Shown here piece after piece: positions 31,226 to 41,712 of a stretch of DNA of 64,000 nt. The stretch spans positions 146,255 through 210,254 of the forward strand of contig NZ_JAGTPK010000010.1 of NCBI RefSeq assembly GCF_021147775.1, given 5' to 3'. Position numbers and translations under genes: made by a program. The notes beneath the pieces are model-generated. The model was not told the DNA's origin, did no database searches, and worked only from the letters and a program-made list of their open reading frames with translations. Position 1 is the first letter of the stretch. Each line of letters opens with the position of its first letter. Origin of the DNA: Pseudomonas californiensis. GTDB lineage: Bacteria; Pseudomonadota; Gammaproteobacteria; Pseudomonadales; Pseudomonadaceae.

Positions 31226-33858
31226 GACTTGGCCTTGGGTTTACGAGCGCCACCACTTTTTGCGGCTGGCGCGGAGCCCGTCGTTTTAGACGAGCCTTTG
31301 CGATGTTTACTGGTTTTAGCCGAATTGCCCGAAGAAGGCGCAGCATTCGACCTGTCAGACTTTCCCGACGACGCCTTGCTACCACCCTTCGCTTCAGCCA
31401 GAAGGGCTTTTTTCATCTCACGACTCTTGCGCACCTCGGCGTTCTTGGCGGCAGCATCGCTTGGGCGATACGCCTCAGGCGCGGACTCTTTGGCCGAAGA
31501 TGTACGGCGCCCGGACTTGCCAGCCACTTTCTCTTTTTCAGCAGAGGCGGGAGCAGGTGCAGTCTCCTGACCACGACGCTTGCGACCGGTCGGCGTTGCA
31601 GCCGCCGCTTTCTCGGAGATTTCGAAGTCGATCTTGCGCTCGTCGAGATCGACGCGCATGACGCGCACTTCCACAGTATCGCCCAGGCGGAAATTACGGC
31701 CGGTGCGCTCACCGGCAAGGCGGTGATGCAGCGGATCGAAGTGGTAGTAATCGCCCGGTAGAGCCGTGACGTGTACCAGACCTTCCACGTAGATGTCGGT
31801 CAGCTCGACGAACAGACCAAAGCCGGTCACGGCAGTGATCACGCCCGGGAAGGACTCGCCCACGCGGTCTTTCATGTATTCGCATTTCAGCCAGTTGACC
31901 ACGTCACGCGTGGCTTCGTCGGCACGACGCTCGCTCATCGAGCACTGCTCGCCCAACTGTTCCAGCAGCGCTTCGTCGTACGGATAGATGCGCGCTTTCG
32001 GAATCGTCGCGGCACCGGCACGGCGAACATGCGGTGTGTCTTGCTTGGAGCGAATGACACTACGAATTGCACGGTGCGTCAGCAGATCCGGATAACGACG
32101 AATCGGCGAGGTGAAGTGCGTGTACGCCTCGTAATTCAGACCGAAGTGGCCGTTGTTGTCAGAGCTGTAAACCGCCTGACTCAACGAACGCAGCATGACG
32201 GTCTGGATCAAGTGGTAGTCCGGACGATCACGAACGGTCTCAAGCAGCGCTTGATAGTCCTTTGGCGTCGGCCCGTCCTTGCCCTTGTGCAGCGACAAGC
32301 CCAGCTCACCCAGGAACGCGCGGAGCTTTTCCAGACGCTCAGGTGGTGGACCATCGTGGACACGATAAAGCGCAGGGATTTCGTGTTTTTTCAGGAACTC
32401 GGCGGTGGCCACGTTGGCCGCCAGCATGCACTCTTCGATCAGCTTGTGGGCGTCGTTACGAGTGGTCGGACGGATCTCGGCGATCTTGCGCTCGGACCCG
32501 AAGATGATGCGGGTTTCCTGCGTCTCAAAATCGATTGCGCCACGGACATGACGCGCGCCCAGCAGCACCTTGTACAGGGCATAAAGCTGCTTGAGGTGCG
32601 GTACGACATCGCCGTACTCGCCGCGCAGACCCTTGGCCTCAGCGGTTTTCGGCTGTTCGAGAATCGTGCTGACCTTGTTGTAAGTCAGGCGCGCATGCGA
32701 GTGAATGATGCCTTCGTAGAAAACATAGTCAGTCATTTCGCCAGTCTTGGAGATGGTCATCTCACAGACCATGGCCAGACGATCAACGTGCGGATTCAGC
32801 GAGCACAGACCGTTGGACAGCTGCTCTGGCAGCATTGGCACGACGCGCTCAGGGAAGTACACCGAGTTGCCACGCACCTGAGATTCAGCGTCCAGTGCAG
32901 AACCGATCTTCACGTAGCTCGATACGTCGGCAATAGCCACATACAGCTTCCAGCCACCGGAGAACAGACGCAGCTTGCCCGGCTTGGCTTCGCAATAGAC
33001 CGCATCGTCGAAGTCACGAGCGTCTTCACCGTCGATGGTGACGAAAGGCAAATGACGCAGGTCAACGCGATGCTCCTTGTCCTTCTCTTCGACTTCAGGC
33101 TTGAGCTTTGCAGCTTCCTTGAGAACGGCTTCAGGCCAGACGTGAGGAATATCGTAAGTGCGCAGCGCGACATCGATTTCCATGCCGGGCGCCATGTAGT
33201 TGCCCACTACTTCGACCACGTCGCCTTGCGGCTGGAAGCGCGGTGTTGGCCAGTGAGTGATCTTCACCTCGACAAACTGACCGATCTTGGCGCTGCTGTT
33301 GCGGCCGGGCGTGACCAGTACTTCCTGCTGGATCTTCGGATTGTCAGGGATGACGAAGCCGATGCCGCTCTCTTCGAAGTAACGACCCACGATGGTTTCA
33401 TGAGCGCGGGAGATGACTTCGACGATGACACCTTCACGGCGTCCACGGCGATCCAGACCGGAAACACGCGCCAATGCGCGGTCGCCGTCGAACACCAGAC
33501 GCATTTGCGCCGGGCTCATGAACAGGTCGTCGGAGCCATCATCCGGCACCAGGAAACCGAAACCATCGCGGTGGCCGGAGATACGACCCAGAATCAGGTC
33601 AGGCTTGTCCACAGGCGCGTATGTACCGCGACGGGTGTAGATCAATTGTGCATCGCGCTCCATGGCGCGAAGACGACGGCGCAATGCCTCGAATTGATCT
33701 TCGGTGGTCAGGCCGAATTCTTCGACCAGTTGCTCGCGACTTGCCGGCGAACCGCGCTCGGCAAGATGCTGCAAGATCAGCTCACGGCTGGGAATAGGGT
33801 TTTCGTATTTTTCCGCTTCACGAGCGGCCTCGGGATCGAGGGACTGCCAATCGGCCAT
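31222..33858 (-). CDS. rnr: Ribonuclease R
   Basis: RNase R is a processive 3'-5' exoribonuclease that can degrade structured RNA and is important in the cold and for rRNA quality control. The 878-residue protein has an N-terminal winged helix (about 20-90), two cold-shock domains, the RNB catalytic domain with 'DGEDARDFDDAVYCE' carrying the metal-binding Asp residues, and an S1 domain (about 650-730). It ends in a long Lys/Ser/Ala-rich tail of about 130 residues that probably aids RNA unwinding and ribosome association. Confidence 0.97.
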   Translation of the reverse strand: MADWQSLDPEAAREAEKYENPIPSRELILQHLAERGSPASREQLVEEFGLTTEDQFEALRRRLRAMERDAQLIYTRRGTYAPVDKPDLILGRISGHRDGFGFLVPDDGSDDLFMSPAQMRLVFDGDRALARVSGLDRRGRREGVIVEVISRAHETIVGRYFEESGIGFVIPDNPKIQQEVLVTPGRNSSAKIGQFVEVKITHWPTPRFQPQGDVVEVVGNYMAPGMEIDVALRTYDIPHVWPEAVLKEAAKLKPEVEEKDKEHRVDLRHLPFVTIDGEDARDFDDAVYCEAKPGKLRLFSGGWKLYVAIADVSSYVKIGSALDAESQVRGNSVYFPERVVPMLPEQLSNGLCSLNPHVDRLAMVCEMTISKTGEMTDYVFYEGIIHSHARLTYNKVSTILEQPKTAEAKGLRGEYGDVVPHLKQLYALYKVLLGARHVRGAIDFETQETRIIFGSERKIAEIRPTTRNDAHKLIEECMLAANVATAEFLKKHEIPALYRVHDGPPPERLEKLRAFLGELGLSLHKGKDGPTPKDYQALLETVRDRPDYHLIQTVMLRSLSQAVYSSDNNGHFGLNYEAYTHFTSPIRRYPDLLTHRAIRSVIRSKQDTPHVRRAGAATIPKARIYPYDEALLEQLGEQCSMSERRADEATRDVVNWLKCEYMKDRVGESFPGVITAVTGFGLFVELTDIYVEGLVHVTALPGDYYHFDPLHHRLAGERTGRNFRLGDTVEVRVMRVDLDERKIDFEISEKAAAATPTGRKRRGQETAPAPASAEKEKVAGKSGRRTSSAKESAPEAYRPSDAAAKNAEVRKSREMKKALLAEAKGGSKASSGKSDRSNAAPSSGNSAKTSKHRKGSSKTTGSAPAAKSGGARKPKAKS

Positions 33859-34020
33859 TAGATAGTTTTCACCTTGTATATATGGGGGTTAGTTTGGCAT
33901 AGACCTAATGAAACGGGAAATTCCAGACTCAAACAGCTCGCTAAAAAGCGTCTCCAACTGCCCGGAGACGCGTATGGCGCACCGCTCACGAAATTTTTGG
34001 ACTTTTTTTAACGAGCGGGC

Positions 34021-34049
34021 TTTACAGTCCAAAAGACGCTCCGTATAGT
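34021..34049 (+). promoter_or_regulatory. Promoter of the first tRNA-Leu gene
   Basis: TTTACA (34021-34026) and TATAGT (34044-34049) are 17 bases apart, followed by a GC-rich discriminator (GCGCGCC). That pattern is typical of stringently controlled stable-RNA promoters. The tRNA begins 34 bases after the -10 box. Confidence 0.85.
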
Positions 34050-34082
34050 GCGCGCCATCCACAGGTTGATGCCTGTCGATAT

Positions 34083-34169
34083 GCCCAGATGGTGAAATTG
34101 GTAGACACGCCAGCTTCAGGTGCTGGTGACCGCAAGGTCGTGGAAGTTCGAGTCTTCTTCTGGGCACCA
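34083..34169 (+). tRNA. tRNA-Leu (anticodon CAG), first copy
   Basis: The 87-base gene starts GCCCAGA and ends TCTGGGC-ACCA, with encoded CCA. The anticodon arm is CCAGC-TTCAGGT-GCTGG, giving anticodon CAG for CUG, and the long variable arm is that of a class II tRNA. The T arm carries GTTCGAGTC. It is identical to the second copy 248 bases downstream. Confidence 0.97.
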
Positions 34170-34206
34170 ATTTCAAGCGAAAGACTACATCAGTCTCACG
34201 CTTCAC

Positions 34207-34230
34207 AAAAACCCGCGAAAGCGGGTTTTT
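34207..34230 (+). terminator. Terminator after the first tRNA-Leu
   Basis: AAAAACCCGC-GAAA-GCGGGTTTTT forms a compact GNRA-capped hairpin with a T run, 38 bases after the tRNA 3' end. It works in either direction by sequence. Confidence 0.9.
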
Positions 34231-34266
34231 GCATTCTTGGGTTTGATTATTAAATCAAAACAGGGG

Positions 34267-34295
34267 TTTACAGAGTAAAACGTTAGCCGTATAGT
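34267..34295 (+). promoter_or_regulatory. Promoter of the second tRNA-Leu gene
   Basis: TTTACA (34267-34272) and TATAGT (34290-34295) with a 17-base spacer and a GCGCCCC discriminator repeat the layout of the first copy. Only the two boxes, the CCG before the -10 box and the discriminator are conserved; the rest of the spacer differs. Confidence 0.85.
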
Positions 34296-34330
34296 GCGCC
34301 CCATCAACGGCGGACAATGCTGCTGATACT

Positions 34331-34417
34331 GCCCAGATGGTGAAATTGGTAGACACGCCAGCTTCAGGTGCTGGTGACCGCAAGGTCGTGGAAGTTCGAG
34401 TCTTCTTCTGGGCACCA
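34331..34417 (+). tRNA. tRNA-Leu (anticodon CAG), second copy
   Basis: Identical in all 87 positions to the first copy, including the encoded CCA and CAG anticodon. Its flanks have diverged, so the two are separate transcription units and not one dicistronic tRNA transcript. Confidence 0.97.
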
Positions 34418-34422
34418 ATTCA

Positions 34423-34451
34423 AAAAAACCGAGCCAATGGCTCGGTTTTTT
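34423..34451 (+). terminator. Terminator after the second tRNA-Leu
   Basis: AAAAAACCGAGCC-AAT-GGCTCGGTTTTTT is a strong, symmetric intrinsic terminator starting 6 bases after the tRNA. It is unrelated in sequence to the terminator of the first copy. Confidence 0.92.
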
Positions 34452-34619
34452 GCTTTCCGGCATTTGAAAATGCTGTACGAGCCTCTCCTCCACGGCTCAT
34501 CCAACACAATCCCCACCGCAAACACCAAAAGCCGTTGGACCGCCCTACGGCTCCACGATGCAACAATGCCCACAGCCAACGACACCCACCAGAACGAAGG
34601 CGTCGTCACACGGCCTCAT

Positions 34620-36554
34620 TCAAGCCCTGAATTGTCCCAGACTGGCCTTCAACTGAGCCGCCAGCCCGCTGAGCACCTTGCCGCTGGCCGTTGTTTCAAT
34701 CACTGCCTTGGCAGCACGTTCGGCCTGGGCATGAATGACTTCAACGCGACCGCGAACAGCTTGCGCACCCTCGGCCTGATGGACCGCCGCCTGCGTCGCG
34801 AGACCGATTGCTGCGTGGACCTGCTCGACAGATGCCTGCACAGTCTGCTGACGCTTGGCGCTGTCGCGCAGCACAGCAAGCCCTTCCTTGGCTTGACGCC
34901 CCGCCACACTGATTGCAGCGACCGCTTCCTTGGCTCCGCGCTGCAAGGCACCGATGTGCTCCTGAATATCGCCTGTCGAGCTTTGAGTCTTGCTGGCCAG
35001 AGCGCGCACTTCATCGGCTACCACTGCAAAACCTCGACCGGTCTCGCCAGCTCGTGCCGCCTCGATGGCAGCGTTCAGTGCCAGCAGATTGGTTTGCTCG
35101 GCAATACTTTGAATAACCTCCAGCACCACCTCGATCTGCTGGCTTTGCTGCGCCAGGCGCTCAATGACCTGCGCGCCAGTATCGACCTGCCCAGCCAACG
35201 CTTCGATCAGGCCGCCTACTTGATTGGACGTGCGGGTGTTTTCATCGGTCGCCTGCTTAATATCGATCACCTGCCGTAGCGCTTCCTGCATTGCGTGGCT
35301 TTCAGCCTGAGCCTCATCCGCCATCTGAGCCAAAGCCTGCAGGCTGGCGGCCACCTCGTCACGCTGCAATGCGGCGGCAGCATCGGCACCCGCGTTGCGC
35401 TGACTCATGGCACCAATCTCGACACCGGTCAATTGCGCCACCTCGCCCGCTTCGCGAACGATAGGCTGAAGCTTGTCGATGAAGCGGTTGACCGCTGCTG
35501 ACATGTCACCGATTTCATCATTGCTGTCGAGTTTGACGCGCCGGGTCAGATCGCCCTCGCCTGCCGCCAGATCATTGAGCGCAGCAATCAACAGGTGCAG
35601 CTTGCTGACCACCCGACGCCCCAGCACCACCGCCAACAGCAACAGCACGCCCAGGCCGACCAGTGCCAGCCCCATACCGATTCTCCAGCGCAAGGTTTCA
35701 GCCGCATCCTGAACAGCCACGCGCGTGTTATCAGTCATGGCATTAGCTGCCGACTGAGCCGACTGCAGACGCGCGCGCAGCGCATCCGAGCTGTCTTTCG
35801 AGGCGCCCGCCAGGCTTTGCGAAACCAGTTGCTCACCACTGGTGATCAAGGTCGCGAAGCGCTTGTCCAGAGCTGCGAGATTTTCTTCAACCGTCGCCGT
35901 CGAGACCCCCATACGGACCTTGCCGATCTCGACACCGTTGGGGCTGATAGATGCTTCCACGTAGTAGACGGACGGATCGTTGCGGGCAGCATTGAGGACT
36001 TTGTCCATGGCCCGCTCGCCTTCGCCTTTGGCGAGCAACGCCTTGACCAGCACATTGTCGCGGTTCATGTAACGTGTCAGATGCTCGCCCGCGGCATCGT
36101 CATACACCACAAACAACACGTTGGGATTACGCTGCGCACGGCGCGCGAATTCGGAGAGCGTCGGCGTATCGTTGTCCCACATGGCACGTGGCGCGACCGC
36201 TGCCAACAGCTCGGCCAGATCAGTAGCGGAGTCCCTGAGGTCTTTTTCCAGCGTGGCACGAAGCTGTGCCTGCTCTTCCTTCAGACGGGCGGAGAGACCG
36301 ACGCTGAGGCGCTGGCGAGTACTGCTGGACAGCGCATCCAGACTCGATGTCACTTCACTACTCGCGCGCTCCAGCTCGGCAGACAGATGTTGCGAATCTA
36401 CCCCTAGACGGCTGGCGAGGTCCGCCTCCAATGCGGTGACCGTGCTCCGGGTCAGAGCAACCGCCACGATGACCTGCACCAAAAGGGCGATGCCCAACGC
36501 TATAAAGACCGGGCGCAGCAAACGGCTACGCAAAAGTGATAACACAGCTGACAC
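34620..36554 (-). CDS. Methyl-accepting chemotaxis protein
   Basis: A 644-residue inner-membrane chemoreceptor. One transmembrane helix lies at about residues 13-35, followed by a roughly 260-residue, mostly helical periplasmic sensor region with a PAS-like central part ('[25 protein letters not shown]'). A second membrane helix (about 300-320, '[19 protein letters not shown]'), a HAMP domain, and the signalling hairpin '[20 protein letters not shown]' follow. The GTG at 36554 is chosen because GGAGGG lies 8 bases before it. No C-terminal CheR pentapeptide is seen. The ligand is unknown. Confidence 0.9.
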   Translation of the reverse strand: MSAVLSLLRSRLLRPVFIALGIALLVQVIVAVALTRSTVTALEADLASRLGVDSQHLSAELERASSEVTSSLDALSSSTRQRLSVGLSARLKEEQAQLRATLEKDLRDSATDLAELLAAVAPRAMWDNDTPTLSEFARRAQRNPNVLFVVYDDAAGEHLTRYMNRDNVLVKALLAKGEGERAMDKVLNAARNDPSVYYVEASISPNGVEIGKVRMGVSTATVEENLAALDKRFATLITSGEQLVSQSLAGASKDSSDALRARLQSAQSAANAMTDNTRVAVQDAAETLRWRIGMGLALVGLGVLLLLAVVLGRRVVSKLHLLIAALNDLAAGEGDLTRRVKLDSNDEIGDMSAAVNRFIDKLQPIVREAGEVAQLTGVEIGAMSQRNAGADAAAALQRDEVAASLQALAQMADEAQAESHAMQEALRQVIDIKQATDENTRTSNQVGGLIEALAGQVDTGAQVIERLAQQSQQIEVVLEVIQSIAEQTNLLALNAAIEAARAGETGRGFAVVADEVRALASKTQSSTGDIQEHIGALQRGAKEAVAAISVAGRQAKEGLAVLRDSAKRQQTVQASVEQVHAAIGLATQAAVHQAEGAQAVRGRVEVIHAQAERAAKAVIETTASGKVLSGLAAQLKASLGQFRA

Positions 36555-36713
36555 AGGAGAATCCCTCCACCTTGAGCGCCAATAAAATGATGGCACTTTT
36601 CTGTCACTGTCTATAGCAAGTGCCGTGCCGTGATACAAGCGATCTCTTGAGTAATCAACAGGACCAGACCTGCTGAAGCGTTTGGAGAAAAACCGAATGC
36701 CGCATCTGAAACG

Positions 36714-36738
36714 AAAAAGGGTCGCTATAGGCGACCCT
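36714..36738 (-). terminator. Terminator after purA
   Basis: On the minus strand AAGGGTCGC-CTATA-GCGACCCTT is followed by TTTCG, about 22 bases after the purA stop. This ends the long minus-strand run that comes from the mutL/hfq side or from purA alone. Confidence 0.8.
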
Positions 36739-36760
36739 TCTTCTGCTGCTCACCCAATGA

Positions 36761-38068
<1,308 letters not shown>

Positions 38069-38107
38069 TCACGCAAACTTGGTGCCGGCGGCGGCCGGCA
38101 GGAATAC

Positions 38108-39295
38108 TCAAGAAGCCAGCGGCATTACCTGCCAGTGCTCGCCATGCTGAATCAATTGCCGGTCACAGTCGGCTTCACGCGCCGCGCTCACCTGTTGCCC
38201 AGGCAATGCCTGAACCACACGCTGACCTTCGCTGCGCAACTGGCATACCAGCTGCCAGAGTGCCGCATCCGTACTGTCCGGCATCCAGATGCCACCAGAC
38301 GGTAGTACGATTTCTGCCTGCCCCAGTGTCACCAGGGTTTTCAGATCGGTAGAAAAGCCGGTTGCCGGACGAGCACGACCGAAGTCGGCGCCGATATCGT
38401 CGTAACGACCGCCTTGGGCAATCGACTGTCCGACACCTGGAACGAACACCGCGAACACCACACCGGTATGGTAGTGATAGCCGCGAAGCTCGCCGAGATC
38501 GAAGTACAACGGCAACTGCGGGAAACGCACAGCAAGACGCTCGGCGATGGTCAGCAGATCGTCCAGCGCCGCCAGCACGGGCGCAGGCGCGCCGGCCAGA
38601 CGGTCACGGGCAGCATCAAGCACTTCGCGACCGCCGCACAGATCAACCAGCGCGCGCAGCATCGTAGCGATCTCCTGAGGCAAATCAGCCGTCAGAGCGA
38701 TCACTTCATCAATGGCCTTGCGCTGCAGCGCGTCAAACAGCTGTTGCTCGACTTCGCCCGACAAACCGGCGGCGCGTGCCAGGCCACGATAGATACCCAC
38801 ATGCCCGAGGTCCATATGCACATCTGGCACATCGGCAAGTTGCAGCATCGCCAGCATCAGGCTGATGACTTCGACGTCGCTGCTCGGGCTTGCATCGCCA
38901 TACAGTTCGGCACCGAGCTGGATCGGGCTGCGCGAAGACGACAGCGCACGCGGCTGCGCATGCAAAACACTGCCTGCGTAGCACAGACGGCTCGGGCCTT
39001 CACGTTTGAGTGTATGTGCATCGATACGCGCAACCTGCGGCGTGATGTCGGCACGAAAGCCCATCTGCCGGCCAGACTGCGGGTCAATAACCTTGAAGGT
39101 GCGCAGATCCAGATCCGAACCCGCGCCAGTCAGCAGGGACTCCAGATACTCGATATGCGGGGTGACGACGAACTCATAGCCCCAGCTCTGGAACAGATCC
39201 AACACCTGACGACGCGCTACTTCAATGCGCGCCGCTTCTGGTGGCAGTACTTCTTCGATGCCATCTGGTAGCAGCCAGCGGTCAACCGTTGCCAT
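38108..39295 (-). CDS. hisZ: ATP phosphoribosyltransferase regulatory subunit HisZ
   Basis: HisZ is a histidyl-tRNA synthetase paralogue that forms an octamer with short-form HisG and confers histidine feedback on the first step of histidine synthesis. The 395-residue protein has class II synthetase-like segments: '[28 protein letters not shown]' (motif 2 region) and '[21 protein letters not shown]'. It lacks the C-terminal anticodon-binding domain, which distinguishes it from HisS. Start at 39295 gives [21 protein letters not shown], the conserved HisZ N-terminus. hisG is not in the window. Confidence 0.95.
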   Translation of the reverse strand: MATVDRWLLPDGIEEVLPPEAARIEVARRQVLDLFQSWGYEFVVTPHIEYLESLLTGAGSDLDLRTFKVIDPQSGRQMGFRADITPQVARIDAHTLKREGPSRLCYAGSVLHAQPRALSSSRSPIQLGAELYGDASPSSDVEVISLMLAMLQLADVPDVHMDLGHVGIYRGLARAAGLSGEVEQQLFDALQRKAIDEVIALTADLPQEIATMLRALVDLCGGREVLDAARDRLAGAPAPVLAALDDLLTIAERLAVRFPQLPLYFDLGELRGYHYHTGVVFAVFVPGVGQSIAQGGRYDDIGADFGRARPATGFSTDLKTLVTLGQAEIVLPSGGIWMPDSTDAALWQLVCQLRSEGQRVVQALPGQQVSAAREADCDRQLIQHGEHWQVMPLAS

Positions 39296-39471
39296 TACGC
39301 CATTCCCCTCTGATCCGGGCGGCCAGCCATGAGACCAGCCTTGAGTAAAGCAGAAAGTGATGCGCCGTATGACGGGCACGACAAACACCCGAGACAGGCC
39401 TTGCAGACCACTTTCCTCGAAAAATCTTGCCACTTGCCGAGTCGGCTGCGGCCAATCAATCGTGCAGACGC

Positions 39472-39496
39472 AAAAAAGCCGGGAATTTCCCGGCTG
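39472..39496 (-). terminator. Terminator after hflC
   Basis: On the minus strand AGCCGGGAAATTCCCGGCT is followed by six T residues, about 70-95 bases after the hflC stop. A second GC-rich stem (CCGGGCGG-TTTTG-CCGCCCGG, 39534-39554) lies 12 bases after the stop. The 270-base hisZ-hflC gap has no gene. Confidence 0.88.
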
Positions 39497-39565
39497 CCGC
39501 ATGATACACACGTTTTACCGTACGATCACCCCACCGGGCGGTTTTGCCGCCCGGCGGGTCATTAT

Positions 39566-40435
39566 TTACGGCTTGGCTTTTTCGAGATAGCGAAAGAATT
39601 CGCTGTTCGGGTCAAGCACCAGCACGTCGCTCTTGTTCGCAAAGCTTTCGCGGTAAGCGCGCAAGCTGCGGTAGAACGCATAGAACTCCTGGTCCTGGCC
39701 ATAAGCCTTGGAGTAGATCGCTGCGGCCTGGGCATCACCATCACCGCGTGTCTCTTCAGACTCACGATAGGCTTCTGCCAACAGTACGCGGCGCTGACGA
39801 TCGGCATCAGCACGAATACCTTCCGCCAGTTCGTTACCCTTGGCGCGGTGCTCGCGGGCTTCACGCTCACGCTCGGTACTCATCCGCTCGAAAACGCTGC
39901 GGTTGACTTCCTTGGGCAAGTCGATTGCCTTGACTCGAACATCAACCACTTCGATGCCCAGCTCTTTCTCGGCCATACGGTTCAAGGAACCGGTGATGTC
40001 CGCCATCAGCGCATCACGCTCACCCGACACGACTTCGTGCAGGGTGCGCTTGCCGAACTGGTCACGCAGGCCCGATTCCAGACGACGCGACAAGCGCTCG
40101 TCAGCAATCTGCTTGAGGCCGGAAGTCGCAGTGTAGAAACGCTCCGCATCCTTCACGCGCCACTTGGCATAGGCATCAACCATGACCGCTTTCTTTTCCA
40201 GCGTCAGAAAACGCTGGGTAGGTGCATCGAGGGTCAGTAAGCGACCGTCGAACTTGCGCACCTGGTTCACATAAGGAACCTTCACATGCAGGCCTGGCTG
40301 TACATCAGCCTGAACCACACGACCGAATTGCAGCAGAACAGCACGTTCGGTCTGGGACACGATGTAGAAACTGTTCCAGGCAACGACGGCCAGTACCACG
40401 CCAACAATAAGGGTGATCAGCGATTTATTGCTCAT
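39566..40435 (-). CDS. hflC: FtsH protease modulator HflC
   Basis: HflC and HflK form a large membrane-bound SPFH/prohibitin-type cage around the FtsH protease and regulate membrane-protein turnover. The 289-residue protein has a single N-terminal membrane anchor (LITLIVGVVLAVVAWNSFYIV), the SPFH domain ('VLLQFGRVVQADVQPGLHVKVPYVNQVRKFDGRLLTLD'), and a charged helical C-terminal part ('EREREAREHRAKGNELAEGIRADADRQ'). Its start overlaps the hflK stop by one base. Confidence 0.96.
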   Translation of the reverse strand: MSNKSLITLIVGVVLAVVAWNSFYIVSQTERAVLLQFGRVVQADVQPGLHVKVPYVNQVRKFDGRLLTLDAPTQRFLTLEKKAVMVDAYAKWRVKDAERFYTATSGLKQIADERLSRRLESGLRDQFGKRTLHEVVSGERDALMADITGSLNRMAEKELGIEVVDVRVKAIDLPKEVNRSVFERMSTEREREAREHRAKGNELAEGIRADADRQRRVLLAEAYRESEETRGDGDAQAAAIYSKAYGQDQEFYAFYRSLRAYRESFANKSDVLVLDPNSEFFRYLEKAKP

Positions 40436-41616
40436 CAGCGACTCTCCCTGGTGCGTACATCGCGCTGCTGAGTATCGGGCGCTCGCACGCCAGTATCCGT
40501 ACTCGCCGAGGATGAACCGTTGGCATTCGAAGCATTACCGGTACCGCTGCGGCTGCCTTCGATCATCTTGTCGAGCGGCAGATAAAGCAGATTGTTCTGC
40601 CCTTTTTCGCCAGTCACAAGCACTTTGCTGGTGTTGCTGAAGACTTCCTGCATGGTATCCAGATACAGACGCTGACGCGTCACTTCCGGAGCCTTGCGAT
40701 ACTCGGCGACCAGTTTGGTAAAGCGATCAGCCTCACCCTTGGCGCGGGAAACCACTTCATCGCGGTAACCGTTGGCATCTTCAAGGATCCGCTGAGCCTG
40801 ACCACGGGCTTCCGGGATAACGCCATTGGCGTAGCTTTCAGCCTGATTGCGTGCCCGCTGCTCATCTTCACGAGCGCGGATCACGTCATCGAATGCTTCC
40901 TGTACTTCACGCGGCGCTGCAGCACTTTGCACGTTGACCTGAGTCACCGTGATGCCCGTGCGATAAGTGTCCAGGAAACGCTGAAGCCGCTCTTTGATCT
41001 CACTCGCCATCAGCTCACGACCTTCGGTCAGTACCTGATCCATGGCCGTGGAACCCACGACGTGGCGCAGCGCACTTTCGGTTGCGTGCTGCAGGCTGAT
41101 CTCAGGCTGGTCGACGTTGAGTACGAAGTCCTGAAGGTTGCTGATCTTGTACTGCACGGTCAGCGGGACTTCGACGATGTTTTCGTCTTCGGTCAGCATC
41201 TGGCCCTGCTTGCTGTACGCACGCTCACGCGTCACGTTTTCCATGTACTTGCGGTCGAACGGCGGGAAGTAGATGTTCAAACCAGGACCCACGGTTTCGT
41301 GGTATTGGCCGAAGCGCAGCACGACGGCCTGCTCCTGCTCATCAACGACATAAATCGCGCTGTAGAGCCAGAAAGCGACGAGCACGACGAGGCCGATGCC
41401 GAGCAGACCAAGGCTACCGCCCTTGCCTGAACCACCACCACTGCCACTGCCATCGCCACTGCGTTTTTTACCGCCGCCGAACAACCCATTCAGGCTCTCC
41501 TGCAGCTTACGGAAGGCCTCGTCGAGATCAGGTGGCCCCTTGCGGTCGCCGCCACGGCGTTTTCCACCCCAGGGATCTTGATTATTCGAGTTGCCACCCG
41601 GCTCATTCCAAGCCAT
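40435..41616 (-). CDS. hflK: FtsH protease modulator HflK
   Basis: Partner of HflC, 393 residues. A Gly/Asn/Lys-rich cytoplasmic N-terminus ('MAWNEPGGNSNNQDPWGG') precedes the membrane helix (GLLGIGLVVLVAFWLYSAIYVV, about 75-96), then the SPFH domain and a helical region. The Ser/Asn/Thr-rich tail is low complexity. The ATG at 41616 has GGAG 6 bases upstream; an in-frame ATG at 41628 is possible. The gene is followed directly by hflC and preceded by hflX, 96 bases away. Confidence 0.95.
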   Translation of the reverse strand: MAWNEPGGNSNNQDPWGGKRRGGDRKGPPDLDEAFRKLQESLNGLFGGGKKRSGDGSGSGGGSGKGGSLGLLGIGLVVLVAFWLYSAIYVVDEQEQAVVLRFGQYHETVGPGLNIYFPPFDRKYMENVTRERAYSKQGQMLTEDENIVEVPLTVQYKISNLQDFVLNVDQPEISLQHATESALRHVVGSTAMDQVLTEGRELMASEIKERLQRFLDTYRTGITVTQVNVQSAAAPREVQEAFDDVIRAREDEQRARNQAESYANGVIPEARGQAQRILEDANGYRDEVVSRAKGEADRFTKLVAEYRKAPEVTRQRLYLDTMQEVFSNTSKVLVTGEKGQNNLLYLPLDKMIEGSRSGTGNASNANGSSSASTDTGVRAPDTQQRDVRTRESR

Positions 41617-41712
41617 AGCGCTCTCCATCTGATAAAGCAAAGACGCGCCCGCGGCGCGCCGACCAATGCTACAGAATGCTCGGGAAAACCGTACAACGGC
41701 TTTCCCGTGCTT

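Noticed and set aside
31771..33861. Long open frame of 696 codons on the plus strand inside rnr
   Set aside because: It is the mirror of the GC-rich rnr reading frame and has no recognisable domain or ribosome site.
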